This document shows, one piece after another, positions 6,758 to 14,779 of a stretch of 16,733 bases of DNA. The position numbers and the translations under genes were made by a program. Every line of letters begins with the position of its first letter. The first letter of the stretch is position 1. Location: NCBI GenBank assembly GCA_002433595.1, contig DJIL01000028.1, positions 428 to 17,160 of the forward strand, given 5' to 3'. The DNA is from a bacterium UBP8_UBA6595. Lineage in GTDB: Bacteria > Margulisbacteria > Marinamargulisbacteria > UBA6595. The notes beneath the pieces were generated by a model that had not been told where the DNA came from, did no database searches, and saw nothing but the letters and a program-made list of their open reading frames with translations.

Positions 6758-8491
6758 ATGAGTAAATACAAACCATTATTTCAACGACTGCGCCCATTTT
6801 GGAATCTAATCGCAGTGTCTTTCGCAATTACGCTGGTATATTTGGTAGCCAATGTTTTTGTTATGCCTTTAGCAAGAGATATTATTGTTATTTTGTCAGA
6901 GTCTAAGTTTCACAAAGTGCCGAAGACCTTGGCGTTGGTGGTTCTTTTATTTGGCATTCGTCAGCTATGTGAATCGGCCCAATCGATAGTCATGGGCTAT
7001 GTGGGACATCGCTTGCAGGTGGATTGGCGACGCGAGCTGTTTGACCGCATGGTGCGATTATCGATGACCTTTCATGCGAATCAAAAAGTGGGGGATTTGT
7101 TAACGCGGCTAGGGGGTGATGTGGGCATGGTGGGGACTGCAATTATGCGAAATATTCAAAAACTAGTTCCCCAAGGGTTAACAATCGTAAGTGTTTTTGT
7201 GTACTTAATGTTTCAAAATTGGCAACTAACGCTTGCTGCAACAGTCGTGTTGCCCGGGGTGATTGCCATTGTAGTAGTAACCGGAAATCGACTAAAGAAT
7301 GTGGTTAGCGAGATTCAACAATCGGTATCAGACGGCACGCACATTGCCCAAGAATCATTGACGCACGTGGCTATTGTGAAAGGCTTTGTAAGAGAATCGT
7401 ATGAGTGTGATCGATTTCATGCGCTTAACCAATTTGCATTAACACGCAGTATTCGAAATATGTTGGTTGATCACGCATCAATTGTGGCGATTTCATTCAT
7501 GCAACTGGTGGCGTTAACCAGCGTGGTAGGGTTTGGTATTTATCAGGTTAAAATTGGACAGTTAGTTGCCGCTGAGCTGTCCCAATTTGTGGTTGGCATT
7601 GCGTTAATTATAGATCCAATGAATACATTGTCAGTGCTGTATAAAGACACTATTTCGGCTATGGCTGGGTATGAACGGGTGCTAACAATTATGAATCAGT
7701 CGGATGTGGTGGCTGAGGTTGAAGAGCCAAAGCCATTGGCTACGGTTTCAGGCGAATTGAGTTTAAATTCAGTGTCATTTAGATATCCCAGTGCCGAGGC
7801 ATTGGCGCTAGATACCATTAATTTAACGGTCAAAGCAGGATCAATGCTTGCCTTGGTGGGGGCTTCCGGTGCAGGGAAGTCAACCTTGATTCAATTAATC
7901 CCACGGTTTTTCGATCCTATTGAGGGAACGGTTTGTTTAGATGGTGTCGATATTTCTCAATTATCTTTGTCCGATTTGCGTCGCCATGTGGGGGTTGTTC
8001 CTCAAGAAAGTGTCCTGTTTACAGGAACGGTTGCTGAAAACTTGCGGTATGGGAAACCCGATGCAACCGATGCGGCGTTGGAGGCAGCGGCTCGGAAAGC
8101 CAATGCGTGGTCCTTTATTGAAACATTGCCAGACGGATTGGATACGTACTTGGGAGCTCGGGGACACCGGTTATCTGGCGGGCAACGGCAGCGGTTATCG
8201 ATTGCTAGGGCTATCTTAAAAGACCCAGCTGTGTTAATTTTAGATGAGGCAACGTCATCCTTAGATTCTGAATCCGAGCGATTGGTCCAGGATGCCTTGG
8301 ATAAACTTATGAAAAATCGAACAACAATTGTTATTGCTCACCGATTATCCACAGTTATTCGCGCTGACCAGATTGTGGTTATGCAAGGTGGTAGAATTAT
8401 TGAAAGCGGAACCCATGAGACGCTTGTAAAAGACAGTGGAATCTATAAACAATTTTATGAATTACAATATACCGATACAACAGGAGGTTAG
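6758..8491 (+). CDS. msbA: MsbA-like lipid/lipopolysaccharide ABC exporter (fused membrane and ATPase domains)
   Basis: This is a 577-residue half-transporter of the type IV (B-family) ABC exporter fold, working as a homodimer in the inner membrane. The transmembrane domain (about 1-310) has hydrophobic spans near 15-36, 57-80, 140-157, 159-176, 240-262 and 270-290. The ATPase domain shows Walker A GASGAGKST (368-376), Q-loop Gln416, signature LSGGQRQR (472-479), Walker B VLILDE (492-497), D-loop SLD and H-loop His528. Length and architecture match MsbA, which flips lipid A-core, but multidrug and peptide exporters look the same, so the substrate is inferred. It follows tRNA-Leu(CAA) by 13 nt and has no Shine-Dalgarno sequence. 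Its stop overlaps the recJ ribosome site, so the two are probably co-transcribed. Confidence 0.85.
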   Translation: MSKYKPLFQRLRPFWNLIAVSFAITLVYLVANVFVMPLARDIIVILSESKFHKVPKTLALVVLLFGIRQLCESAQSIVMGYVGHRLQVDWRRELFDRMVRLSMTFHANQKVGDLLTRLGGDVGMVGTAIMRNIQKLVPQGLTIVSVFVYLMFQNWQLTLAATVVLPGVIAIVVVTGNRLKNVVSEIQQSVSDGTHIAQESLTHVAIVKGFVRESYECDRFHALNQFALTRSIRNMLVDHASIVAISFMQLVALTSVVGFGIYQVKIGQLVAAELSQFVVGIALIIDPMNTLSVLYKDTISAMAGYERVLTIMNQSDVVAEVEEPKPLATVSGELSLNSVSFRYPSAEALALDTINLTVKAGSMLALVGASGAGKSTLIQLIPRFFDPIEGTVCLDGVDISQLSLSDLRRHVGVVPQESVLFTGTVAENLRYGKPDATDAALEAAARKANAWSFIETLPDGLDTYLGARGHRLSGGQRQRLSIARAILKDPAVLILDEATSSLDSESERLVQDALDKLMKNRTTIVIAHRLSTVIRADQIVVMQGGRIIESGTHETLVKDSGIYKQFYELQYTDTTGG

Positions 8492-8494
8492 GTT

Positions 8495-10531
8495 ATGATA
8501 TTTGGTCCAGAAGCACAACTAGAACGATGGGAATTTACACAGCTAGATGAAGAGCAAGTTAAAGCCATTGGGCATCAATATAGTTTAAGTCGTTTGCTAT
8601 CGCGACTATTAATTATTCGCGGTTTAACCAAAGATGAAGGGCAGTTAAAACAGTTTTTGACACCACCACGAGCCCTAATGACAGAAGTGTCCGGACTGGC
8701 AGATCCAGAGCATTTAGAACGCGCGTTGAGTCGAATTAAAAAAGCGATTGTTTCAAATGAAAAAATTGTGATCCATGGGGACCCTGATGCAGATGGGATT
8801 ACCGGTACAACGATACTCGTTGCTGGGCTGAGTCACTTCAAGGCCCAAGTGGCGTATGATTTTCCTATTCGAGCGATTGAAGGCCATGGCTTGCAGCCTC
8901 GAATTATTGAAGAAGCAAAAGACAATGGTGTGGAATTGTTAATTACAACAGACTGTGGAACCAAGGATGTCGAGGCCGTTGCCTATGCAAAGTCCTTAGG
9001 TATCGATGTGATTATTACCGATCACCACATCATGGGTAACATTCATCCGGATGCGCATGCAATTGTAAATCCCCAAATGTTAGAGCCCGATAGCCAATTC
9101 AAAGTGTTGTCCGGCGCAGGGGTGTCGTTTAAAGTTATTACCGCCTTATTTGTTCATATGAACGAACCATTTCCAAAGCCCTTGCGTCAATATTTATTGT
9201 CGTTGGTTTCCTTGGGAACATTATCGGATCGTATGTCATTGCTAGTGCCAATGAATCGTTTATTAGTCCAACGGGGCGTTGAAGCCTTGTCTGAAACAAA
9301 TATGGAAGGTTTGAAAGTGCTCAAGCGTGTGTGTGGGCACGGGATGACAGCGGCCATTCATGCGCATGAATTGACACGAACAATTGTGCCGCGCTTAAAT
9401 GCCCCTGGACGTATTGGGAATCCGAAAGCGGGTATTGCCGACTCAAATTTAGTGGTAGATTTATTGCTAGTAGGCACCGGAACAAGCAATGCAAAGCGTG
9501 CAACTGTTTTACTTAATAAGTTTTTGACGGCTATGGATGAGCAAAAGGCAAACAATCAAGATCAGCCATTGGAGCAAGCGGCTATCGTTAATGAAGTTAA
9601 TGAGGAGCGTAAAAAAATTACCAGTCAAATTGAGGATGAAATAGACCGTTTGATTGATGAACAAGTGGACCTTAAACACGACCGTGTGATTTTAATTCGA
9701 GGAAAAAACTGGAATCCAGGCGTTATCGGCATTGATGCTGATCGATTAAAAGAACGGTTTATGCGACCAGCAATTATATTGACATCGTATCCTGACAGTG
9801 AATACGTTCGGGGGTCCTCGCGCAGTATTCCAGGGATTAATTTATACCGTATTATCGAAGAAGCTGATTTAGAGTTTGAAAAAGAACATGGCCGAAAATT
9901 ATTCCTATCGACTGTTCAAACGCCACTGGGTGAACGTCAGATTAATGCATTTGGGGGTCACTCACAAGCGTGCGGTTTTTCTATTCATCAAGATTTAGTT
10001 GAGCCATTTGTTAAAAGTTTACGAGAAAAAATGAAACGGCTGGATCCGGTCGATTTTTATTGTCGGTATGAAATTGTTGATGAATTGGAGTTAAGTCAGA
10101 TTTCTATACGATTTATTCGAGCATTAAATCACATGGGGCCGTACGGTCAGCATTTTGATTTCCCTGCATTTGTAATTAAAAATTGTCAGATATCCAAAGA
10201 TGGCAAGTTGTTTGGAAATAAATATCAAAAAGTTCGATTTCCACATGTCCAATTTGATGTGCTCAATGAGCATAAAAATGGGTACACTCAGCGCATTAAA
10301 GCCATTGGGTTTGGGTTGGCAGATAAGTATCAAACATTGGTTCAAACGGATCAAACGGCAACATTTGATATTATTTGTATGTTGGAGCTAGACATGCGCC
10401 GACCCGGCCGTCGCGGGTATCAGCAAAATCGGCCAGAGACGATTCGCTTAAATGTAAAAGATATTCGGTTATCGGGAGATTCAAACGTATCGGATGTGAC
10501 AAAAGTAGTGTCACAATTGACAGAATTATAG
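8495..10531 (+). CDS. recJ: RecJ-type single-stranded-DNA 5'-3' exonuclease (DHH/DHHA1 family)
   Basis: The 678-residue DHH-superfamily nuclease would act in recombination and repair. Motifs in order are HGDPDADG (94-101, usually with Tyr where Pro97 is), TTDCGT (151-156), TDHH (175-178) and SLGTLSD (239-245, metal-binding Asp). NPGVIGIDADRL (407-418) begins the DHHA1 region, which ends with GGHSQACGF (487-495). The C-terminal OB region (about 525-610) has MGPYGQHFDFPAF in place of the usual PFGxGNPxPxF. It is about 100 residues longer than E. coli RecJ, partly from an acidic coiled-coil-like stretch at 350-395 and partly from a basic tail after 620. AGGAGG (8482-8487), inside the end of msbA, lies 7 nt before the ATG. 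The canonical metal-binding residues remain, so it is probably active. Confidence 0.87.
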   Translation: MIFGPEAQLERWEFTQLDEEQVKAIGHQYSLSRLLSRLLIIRGLTKDEGQLKQFLTPPRALMTEVSGLADPEHLERALSRIKKAIVSNEKIVIHGDPDADGITGTTILVAGLSHFKAQVAYDFPIRAIEGHGLQPRIIEEAKDNGVELLITTDCGTKDVEAVAYAKSLGIDVIITDHHIMGNIHPDAHAIVNPQMLEPDSQFKVLSGAGVSFKVITALFVHMNEPFPKPLRQYLLSLVSLGTLSDRMSLLVPMNRLLVQRGVEALSETNMEGLKVLKRVCGHGMTAAIHAHELTRTIVPRLNAPGRIGNPKAGIADSNLVVDLLLVGTGTSNAKRATVLLNKFLTAMDEQKANNQDQPLEQAAIVNEVNEERKKITSQIEDEIDRLIDEQVDLKHDRVILIRGKNWNPGVIGIDADRLKERFMRPAIILTSYPDSEYVRGSSRSIPGINLYRIIEEADLEFEKEHGRKLFLSTVQTPLGERQINAFGGHSQACGFSIHQDLVEPFVKSLREKMKRLDPVDFYCRYEIVDELELSQISIRFIRALNHMGPYGQHFDFPAFVIKNCQISKDGKLFGNKYQKVRFPHVQFDVLNEHKNGYTQRIKAIGFGLADKYQTLVQTDQTATFDIICMLELDMRRPGRRGYQQNRPETIRLNVKDIRLSGDSNVSDVTKVVSQLTEL

Positions 10532-10552
10532 GTTAGATATATAGGAGATTGT

Positions 10553-11962
10553 ATGCCTACAGCAACACAAAATTATAAAATTGCCGACATCGCTTTAGCA
10601 GAATTTGGTCGGCATGAAATTACAATTGCCGAGCACGAAATGCCGGGGCTTATGGCCTTGCGTACTCAATACGAAACTAAAAAGCCCTTGGCAGGTTTGT
10701 CAATAACAGGGTGTTTGCATATGACCATTCAAACCGCGGTGCTTATTGAGACCTTGGTTTGTTTGGGGGCTTCTGTCCGGTGGGCATCGTGCAATATTTT
10801 TTCTACCCAAGACCATGCGGCAGCGGCTATTGCTGCCGCAGGGATCCCCGTCTTTGCATGGAAAGGCGAAACGCTCAGTGAGTATTGGTGGTGCGTGGAG
10901 CAGTCATTAACATGGCCGGATGGGTCCGGGCCGGATTTAATAGTCGATGACGGCGGTGATGCAACGGTGTTTGTCCACTTGGGGGCTCAGGCGGCAACGG
11001 ATCACTCGGTACTAACCCAAACACCCAGCAATGAAGAAGAAGCCTGTTTGTATGCCACGTTAACGGAGTCTTTAAAAGCAGATGCCCAACGCTGGGAAAC
11101 AGTAATACAGCGCATTAAAGGCGTGTCTGAAGAAACAACAACCGGTGTGAGTCGTTTGTATCAAATGTTAAATCGAGGCGAGTTGCGATTCCCTGCCATT
11201 AATGTCAACGACAGTGTTACTAAATCAAAGTTCGATAATTTATACGGATGCCGAGAGTCTTTAGCCGATGGGATTAAGCGCGCTACGGATGTTATGGTGT
11301 GTGGCAAAGTGGTTGTGGTATGTGGCTATGGGGATGTGGGAAAAGGATCAGCAGCGGCTATGCGGGGCTTGGGGGCTAGAGTAATTATTACTGAAATCGA
11401 TCCCATTTGTGCCTTACAAGCCGCTATGGAAGGCTACCAAGTTACAACCTTGGATGAGGTGGTTCAAACGGCTGATATTTTTGTAACCGCTACCGGCAAT
11501 AAAGATATTATTACGGCGGCTCATATGGCTCAAATGAAAGATTATTCAATTGTCTGTAACATTGGGCACTTTGATAACGAAATTCAAATGAGTGCGCTGG
11601 AGGCTTGGCCCGGTATACAAAAATCCAATGTGAAGCCTCAAGTTGACCAATACATTTTTCCAGATGGTCACCGCATTACTATTTTGGCCGAAGGGCGACT
11701 GGTCAATTTGGGATGCGCAACAGGCCATCCATCATTTGTAATGAGTAACTCGTTTTCCAATCAGGTGTTGGCCCAAATTGACTTGGTTCAAAATAGTCGA
11801 CCCTTGGGGGTTCACGTTTTGGATAAGCAGTTGGATGAGCAAGTTGCGCGGCTTCATTTGGATGGGCTGGGTGTTAAGCTAACGACGTTAACGACCGAAC
11901 AGGCGGATTATTTAAATATAGCGCAAGCGGGTCCATATAAGCCCGATCATTATCGGTATTAA
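10553..11962 (+). CDS. ahcY: S-adenosylhomocysteine hydrolase
   Basis: This 469-residue NAD-dependent enzyme splits S-adenosylhomocysteine into adenosine and homocysteine, removing the inhibitory product of methylations. Visible features are GCLHMT (53-58), the DDGGD substrate-site motif (132-136), EETTTGV (193-199), NDSVTKSKFDN (219-229, catalytic Lys224 and Asp228), the NAD-binding GYGDVGKG (258-265), and the C-terminal PYKPDHYRY that completes the neighbouring subunit's cofactor site in the tetramer. The segment at about 150-190 is the insertion that separates the longer bacterial form from the approximately 430-residue human form. AGGAG lies upstream of the ATG in a 21-nt gap after recJ. 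Its stop overlaps the hemE start by one base. Confidence 0.98.
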   Translation: MPTATQNYKIADIALAEFGRHEITIAEHEMPGLMALRTQYETKKPLAGLSITGCLHMTIQTAVLIETLVCLGASVRWASCNIFSTQDHAAAAIAAAGIPVFAWKGETLSEYWWCVEQSLTWPDGSGPDLIVDDGGDATVFVHLGAQAATDHSVLTQTPSNEEEACLYATLTESLKADAQRWETVIQRIKGVSEETTTGVSRLYQMLNRGELRFPAINVNDSVTKSKFDNLYGCRESLADGIKRATDVMVCGKVVVVCGYGDVGKGSAAAMRGLGARVIITEIDPICALQAAMEGYQVTTLDEVVQTADIFVTATGNKDIITAAHMAQMKDYSIVCNIGHFDNEIQMSALEAWPGIQKSNVKPQVDQYIFPDGHRITILAEGRLVNLGCATGHPSFVMSNSFSNQVLAQIDLVQNSRPLGVHVLDKQLDEQVARLHLDGLGVKLTTLTTEQADYLNIAQAGPYKPDHYRY

Positions 11963-13038
11963 TGCCCAAATTAGTGCATCCAAATACGACGGTTAGCACA
12001 AGCCGATTTTTGGAGGCTCTTCAGGGAATTAATCACACTGGCCGCCCGCCCATTTGGATGATGCGTCAAGCAGGCCGGTATTTGCCGGAGTACCGGGCTA
12101 TTCGGGATGAAGCTGCGCGTCACCACAATGGGTTTTTAACCATGATTCAAACACCGGAGCTGGCTACTGAAGTGACCCTTCAGCCAATCCGGCGTTTTGG
12201 TATGGATGCCGCAATTTTATTTTCAGACATTTTAGTCACAGCCTCAGCCTTGGGCTGTCCGGTACGCTTTGTTGAAAAAAAAGGGCCGGTGTTTGATACC
12301 CCCATTCGATCGCCCGAAGCATTGGCTGCCTTGCGTCCAGCATCAGACGCTGTGCCCCATTTGCAGTATGTGATGGATGCTATTCGCATGCTTAAAGGTG
12401 TCCTAGATGTTCCCTTAATTGGCTTTGCGGGAGCGCCATTTACTGTAGCCAGCTATATGATTGAGGGGGGGAGTTCCCCCACCCTAAGCCATATTAAGCG
12501 CATGCAATATAATCAGCCGGACGTGTTGCACGGTTTATTATCCCAATTAACCGATGTAACGATCGCATACTTAAAGCAACAAGTGGATGCTGGTGTGGAT
12601 GCCTTGCAGCTATTTGATACCTGGACCAATCATTTGTCGGTATACGATGCCCAGCAATTGTGTTTTCCTTACATTCAACAAATTATTACGGCTATGAACG
12701 CGTATACATCGATACCGATTATAGTCTTTTGTAAAAACACGGGTGTTTTATGGCCGGACCTTGTAGCTACGGGCCCAACAGCCATTAGTATTGACTGGGG
12801 GTGTGATGCCGTTCATATGCGTGCCTGTATTCCGGATACCCTAGCATTGCAAGGCAATGTGGACCCGTTTTTACTATACGCGGACCCCGAAACAATTGAA
12901 AAACGAGTCACTAGGCTACTTAATGATTTGGGGCATTTGCCCAACTATATTGTTAATTTGGGCCATGGCATTATGCCAGACATTCCAGTAGCGCATGTGC
13001 AAACACTGGTGAATACCGTAAAGGCTTGGGGTTCTTAA
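11962..13038 (+). CDS. hemE: uroporphyrinogen decarboxylase
   Basis: The 358-residue enzyme decarboxylates the four acetate side chains of uroporphyrinogen III to give coproporphyrinogen III, committing tetrapyrroles to heme. The signature PPIWMMRQAGRYLPEYR spans 29-45 (Arg35 and Arg39 bind substrate carboxylates), followed by ILFSDIL with the key Asp89. GFAGAPFTVASYMIEGGSS (154-172) contains the conserved Tyr165, and LQGNVDP and NLGHGI with His335 close the active site. Length is normal. The start codon overlaps the ahcY stop as TAATG and there is no Shine-Dalgarno sequence, so translation probably depends on termination at ahcY. Heme synthesis implies respiration or heme enzymes in this organism. 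Confidence 0.98.
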   Translation: MPKLVHPNTTVSTSRFLEALQGINHTGRPPIWMMRQAGRYLPEYRAIRDEAARHHNGFLTMIQTPELATEVTLQPIRRFGMDAAILFSDILVTASALGCPVRFVEKKGPVFDTPIRSPEALAALRPASDAVPHLQYVMDAIRMLKGVLDVPLIGFAGAPFTVASYMIEGGSSPTLSHIKRMQYNQPDVLHGLLSQLTDVTIAYLKQQVDAGVDALQLFDTWTNHLSVYDAQQLCFPYIQQIITAMNAYTSIPIIVFCKNTGVLWPDLVATGPTAISIDWGCDAVHMRACIPDTLALQGNVDPFLLYADPETIEKRVTRLLNDLGHLPNYIVNLGHGIMPDIPVAHVQTLVNTVKAWGS

Positions 13039-13054
13039 TAGACTGTGGTATGCT
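13026..13054 (+). promoter_or_regulatory. candidate promoter for tRNA-Leu(UAG) and pyrF
   Basis: TTGGGG (13026-13031), a 17-nt spacer and TATGCT (13049-13054) preceded by the extended -10 TGn at 13046-13048. The predicted start is about 13 nt before the tRNA. The -35 box lies inside the end of hemE. Both boxes are imperfect; read-through from hemE is the alternative. Confidence 0.4.
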
Positions 13055-13073
13055 TGATGGTACATATTTGGAT

Positions 13074-13156
13074 GCGCGTGTGGTGAAATTGGTAGACACG
13101 CTAGATTTAGGATCTAGTGCTTCGGCGTGGGGGTTCAAGTCCCTTCACGCGTACCA
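13074..13156 (+). tRNA. tRNA-Leu (anticodon UAG)
   Basis: The 83-nt tRNA has a 7-bp acceptor stem (GCGCGTG with CACGCGT, again G1-U72), discriminator A and an encoded CCA. The anticodon stem CTAGA/TCTAG encloses TTTAGGA, giving anticodon UAG, which reads CUN codons. The T loop is TTCAAGT. The variable arm (about 12 nt) is short but typical of Leu. The pyrF ATG follows only 3 nt after the CCA. Confidence 0.97.
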
Positions 13157-13159
13157 ACG

Positions 13160-13951
13160 ATGATCAAAAGTCATCCAGTGTATACCCGATTACTGGACCG
13201 CCAGTCGAAGCTGGGTCACAGTATATGCATGGGTCTAGACCCTGTCATAGGTCAATTGCCAGCAGCGTATCCCCAAACAGTGTCAGGAGTTGCCCAGTTT
13301 CTGGAGCGACTTGTCGAAGAGAGTTTGCCCCATGTCGTGGCCTACAAGCCCAATATTGCTTTTTTTGAGGCCCTAGGCTTGGACGGTCTTCGACTATTGG
13401 AAGCGGTGATTAAACGCATTGATCGCCAAGTGCCCGTTATTTTGGATGCCAAGCGAGGTGATATTGGAACCACAGCCACGCAACAAGCGCGGTATTTGAT
13501 CGACTATTTTGGAGCCGATGCGACTACCTTACATCCGTATATGGGGCATGATAGCATTGAACCGTTTTTAGCATATCGTCATCAGTATCATTTTGTTTTG
13601 GTTCTAACGTCTAATTCAGGGGCTCAAGATATTGAACAGCAGGTATTGGCTACGGGTGATCGGGTCTATGAGCATGTGTTGGATCTGTGCAGCCAATGGC
13701 ATCGTGGGTATGGCAATGTGGGGTGTGTGGTGGGAGCCACACAGCCGGGGGTTGCTGCTTTGAGGGAGCGCGATCGGCAGTTGGTGTATTTAATGCCGGG
13801 TGTGGGGGCTCAGGGGGGTGCGTATAGTCAGGCTCAATTAGAGGGAAAAAACACCGATGGTTTGGTTCTGATTCCGGTTTCTCGGGCATTAATGTACGGT
13901 CATTCGAATCAATCTTTTGAGTGTCGGTTGAAGCATTTGCTGGGTCAATAG
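13160..13951 (+). CDS. pyrF: orotidine 5'-phosphate decarboxylase (subfamily 2)
   Basis: The 263-residue TIM-barrel enzyme makes UMP from orotidine 5'-phosphate, the last step of de novo pyrimidine synthesis. It belongs to the longer type 2 group: CMGLDP (23-28), AYKPNIAFFE (61-70), the catalytic DAKRGDIG (96-103; Asp96, Lys98, Asp101), HPYMGHDSIEPF (125-136), LTSNSGA (149-155), VGATQPG (191-197) and the phosphate-binding PGVGAQGG (213-220). I place the start at the ATG at 13160. A GTG at 13127 is in frame but lies inside the tRNA and can be discarded. The 3 nt between the tRNA and ATG leave no room for a ribosome site, so translation is either of a processed leaderless mRNA or of an unprocessed one in which the tRNA blocks initiation. 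Confidence 0.95.
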   Translation: MIKSHPVYTRLLDRQSKLGHSICMGLDPVIGQLPAAYPQTVSGVAQFLERLVEESLPHVVAYKPNIAFFEALGLDGLRLLEAVIKRIDRQVPVILDAKRGDIGTTATQQARYLIDYFGADATTLHPYMGHDSIEPFLAYRHQYHFVLVLTSNSGAQDIEQQVLATGDRVYEHVLDLCSQWHRGYGNVGCVVGATQPGVAALRERDRQLVYLMPGVGAQGGAYSQAQLEGKNTDGLVLIPVSRALMYGHSNQSFECRLKHLLGQ

Positions 13952-13965
13952 CGTGGTCGACTGGA

Positions 13966-13995
13966 TTGACAACGTTAGGCTTTCTGAGCTAAAAT
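13966..13995 (+). promoter_or_regulatory. near-consensus sigma70-type promoter for yebC
   Basis: A perfect TTGACA (13966-13971), an 18-nt spacer and TAAAAT (13990-13995). The predicted start near 14002 leaves a leader of about 28 nt containing GAGGAGG (14019-14025), 4 nt before the ATG. It should also drive the overlapping downstream secreted-protein gene. Confidence 0.72.
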
Positions 13996-14029
13996 TCAAA
14001 TTAAATGTTTAATAACTCGAGGAGGCTAG

Positions 14030-14779
14030 ATGGCTGGGCATAATAAATGGTCAAAGATTAAACATAAGAAAGCCAAAACAGATGCTCAAAAAGGCAAGGT
14101 TTTCTCAAAAATGGGGCGTGAAATCACGGTGGCTGTTCGCATGGGCGGCGGGGGTGATGAATCGAATAATTTCAGATTGCGATTGGCGGTTCAGTTGGCC
14201 AAAGCATCGAATGTTCCCAATGAGATTATTAAACGCGCCATTCAGCGAGGTTTAGGTGCTGATGATGGGGATCAATTGCAAGAAAAACTATTTGAGGCGT
14301 ATGCACCGCACGGGGTGGCGCTAATGATTGAAACGTTATCGGACAACAATAACCGAACGGTCGCCAATCTAAAAATGATTTTAAATAAAAACGGAGGGAG
14401 TTTAGCGACCAAAGGCGCCGTGGCCTATCAGTTCAAACGCATGGGCGCCATTGAGGTTGAATCCACCCAATATGACGCGGTTTTAGCGAGCGCATTGGCG
14501 AGTGACGCAGACGATATTGAACCGATCGCTGGTGGCGGGCATATGGTTCGGTGTCAGCCGGAGGATTTAGCCACGGTTCAGGCTGCCTTAGATGCCGATG
14601 GCTTAGGGTGCCAATCGGCCCAATTGGTGTATGAGGCGGATACGCTCATTGTTTTAGATGTGGACCAAGCGGGTACTATTATTAAAATGTTGGATCAATT
14701 GGATGATGATGATGATGTACAACGCGTGCACGGAAACTACGTAATTCCCGATTCAGTTCTGGAGCAGTTGGACGTATGA
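14030..14779 (+). CDS. yebC: YebC/TACO1 family protein
   Basis: This 249-residue cytoplasmic protein has the family's invariant start MAGHNKWSKIKHKKAKTDAQ. GREITVAVRMGGGGD (29-43), the NVPNEIIKRAIQRG segment (61-74) and YAPHGVALMIETLSDNNNRT (90-109) follow, and length is normal. Members were long annotated as transcription regulators; the mitochondrial homologue TACO1 and recent bacterial work support a role in translation, particularly at difficult Pro-rich stretches. The run of five Asp (224-228 region) near the C-terminus is a local oddity of a variable region. It has a strong promoter and GAGGAGG. The frequent neighbours ruvC, ruvA and ruvB are not here; its stop overlaps the next gene as ATGA. 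Confidence 0.97.
   Translation: MAGHNKWSKIKHKKAKTDAQKGKVFSKMGREITVAVRMGGGGDESNNFRLRLAVQLAKASNVPNEIIKRAIQRGLGADDGDQLQEKLFEAYAPHGVALMIETLSDNNNRTVANLKMILNKNGGSLATKGAVAYQFKRMGAIEVESTQYDAVLASALASDADDIEPIAGGGHMVRCQPEDLATVQAALDADGLGCQSAQLVYEADTLIVLDVDQAGTIIKMLDQLDDDDDVQRVHGNYVIPDSVLEQLDV

Noticed and set aside
12467..12480. G5/C5 hairpin with a 4-nt loop, terminator-like.
   Set aside because: It lies in the conserved IEGGSS coding region of hemE and is not followed by a T run.
13127..13159. pyrF start at a GTG inside the tRNA-Leu(UAG) gene.
   Set aside because: The codon lies in the T arm of the tRNA and the added residues match nothing in the PyrF family.
13952..13990. Terminator after pyrF.
   Set aside because: Only a short GTCGAC palindrome is present, with no stable stem or T run.
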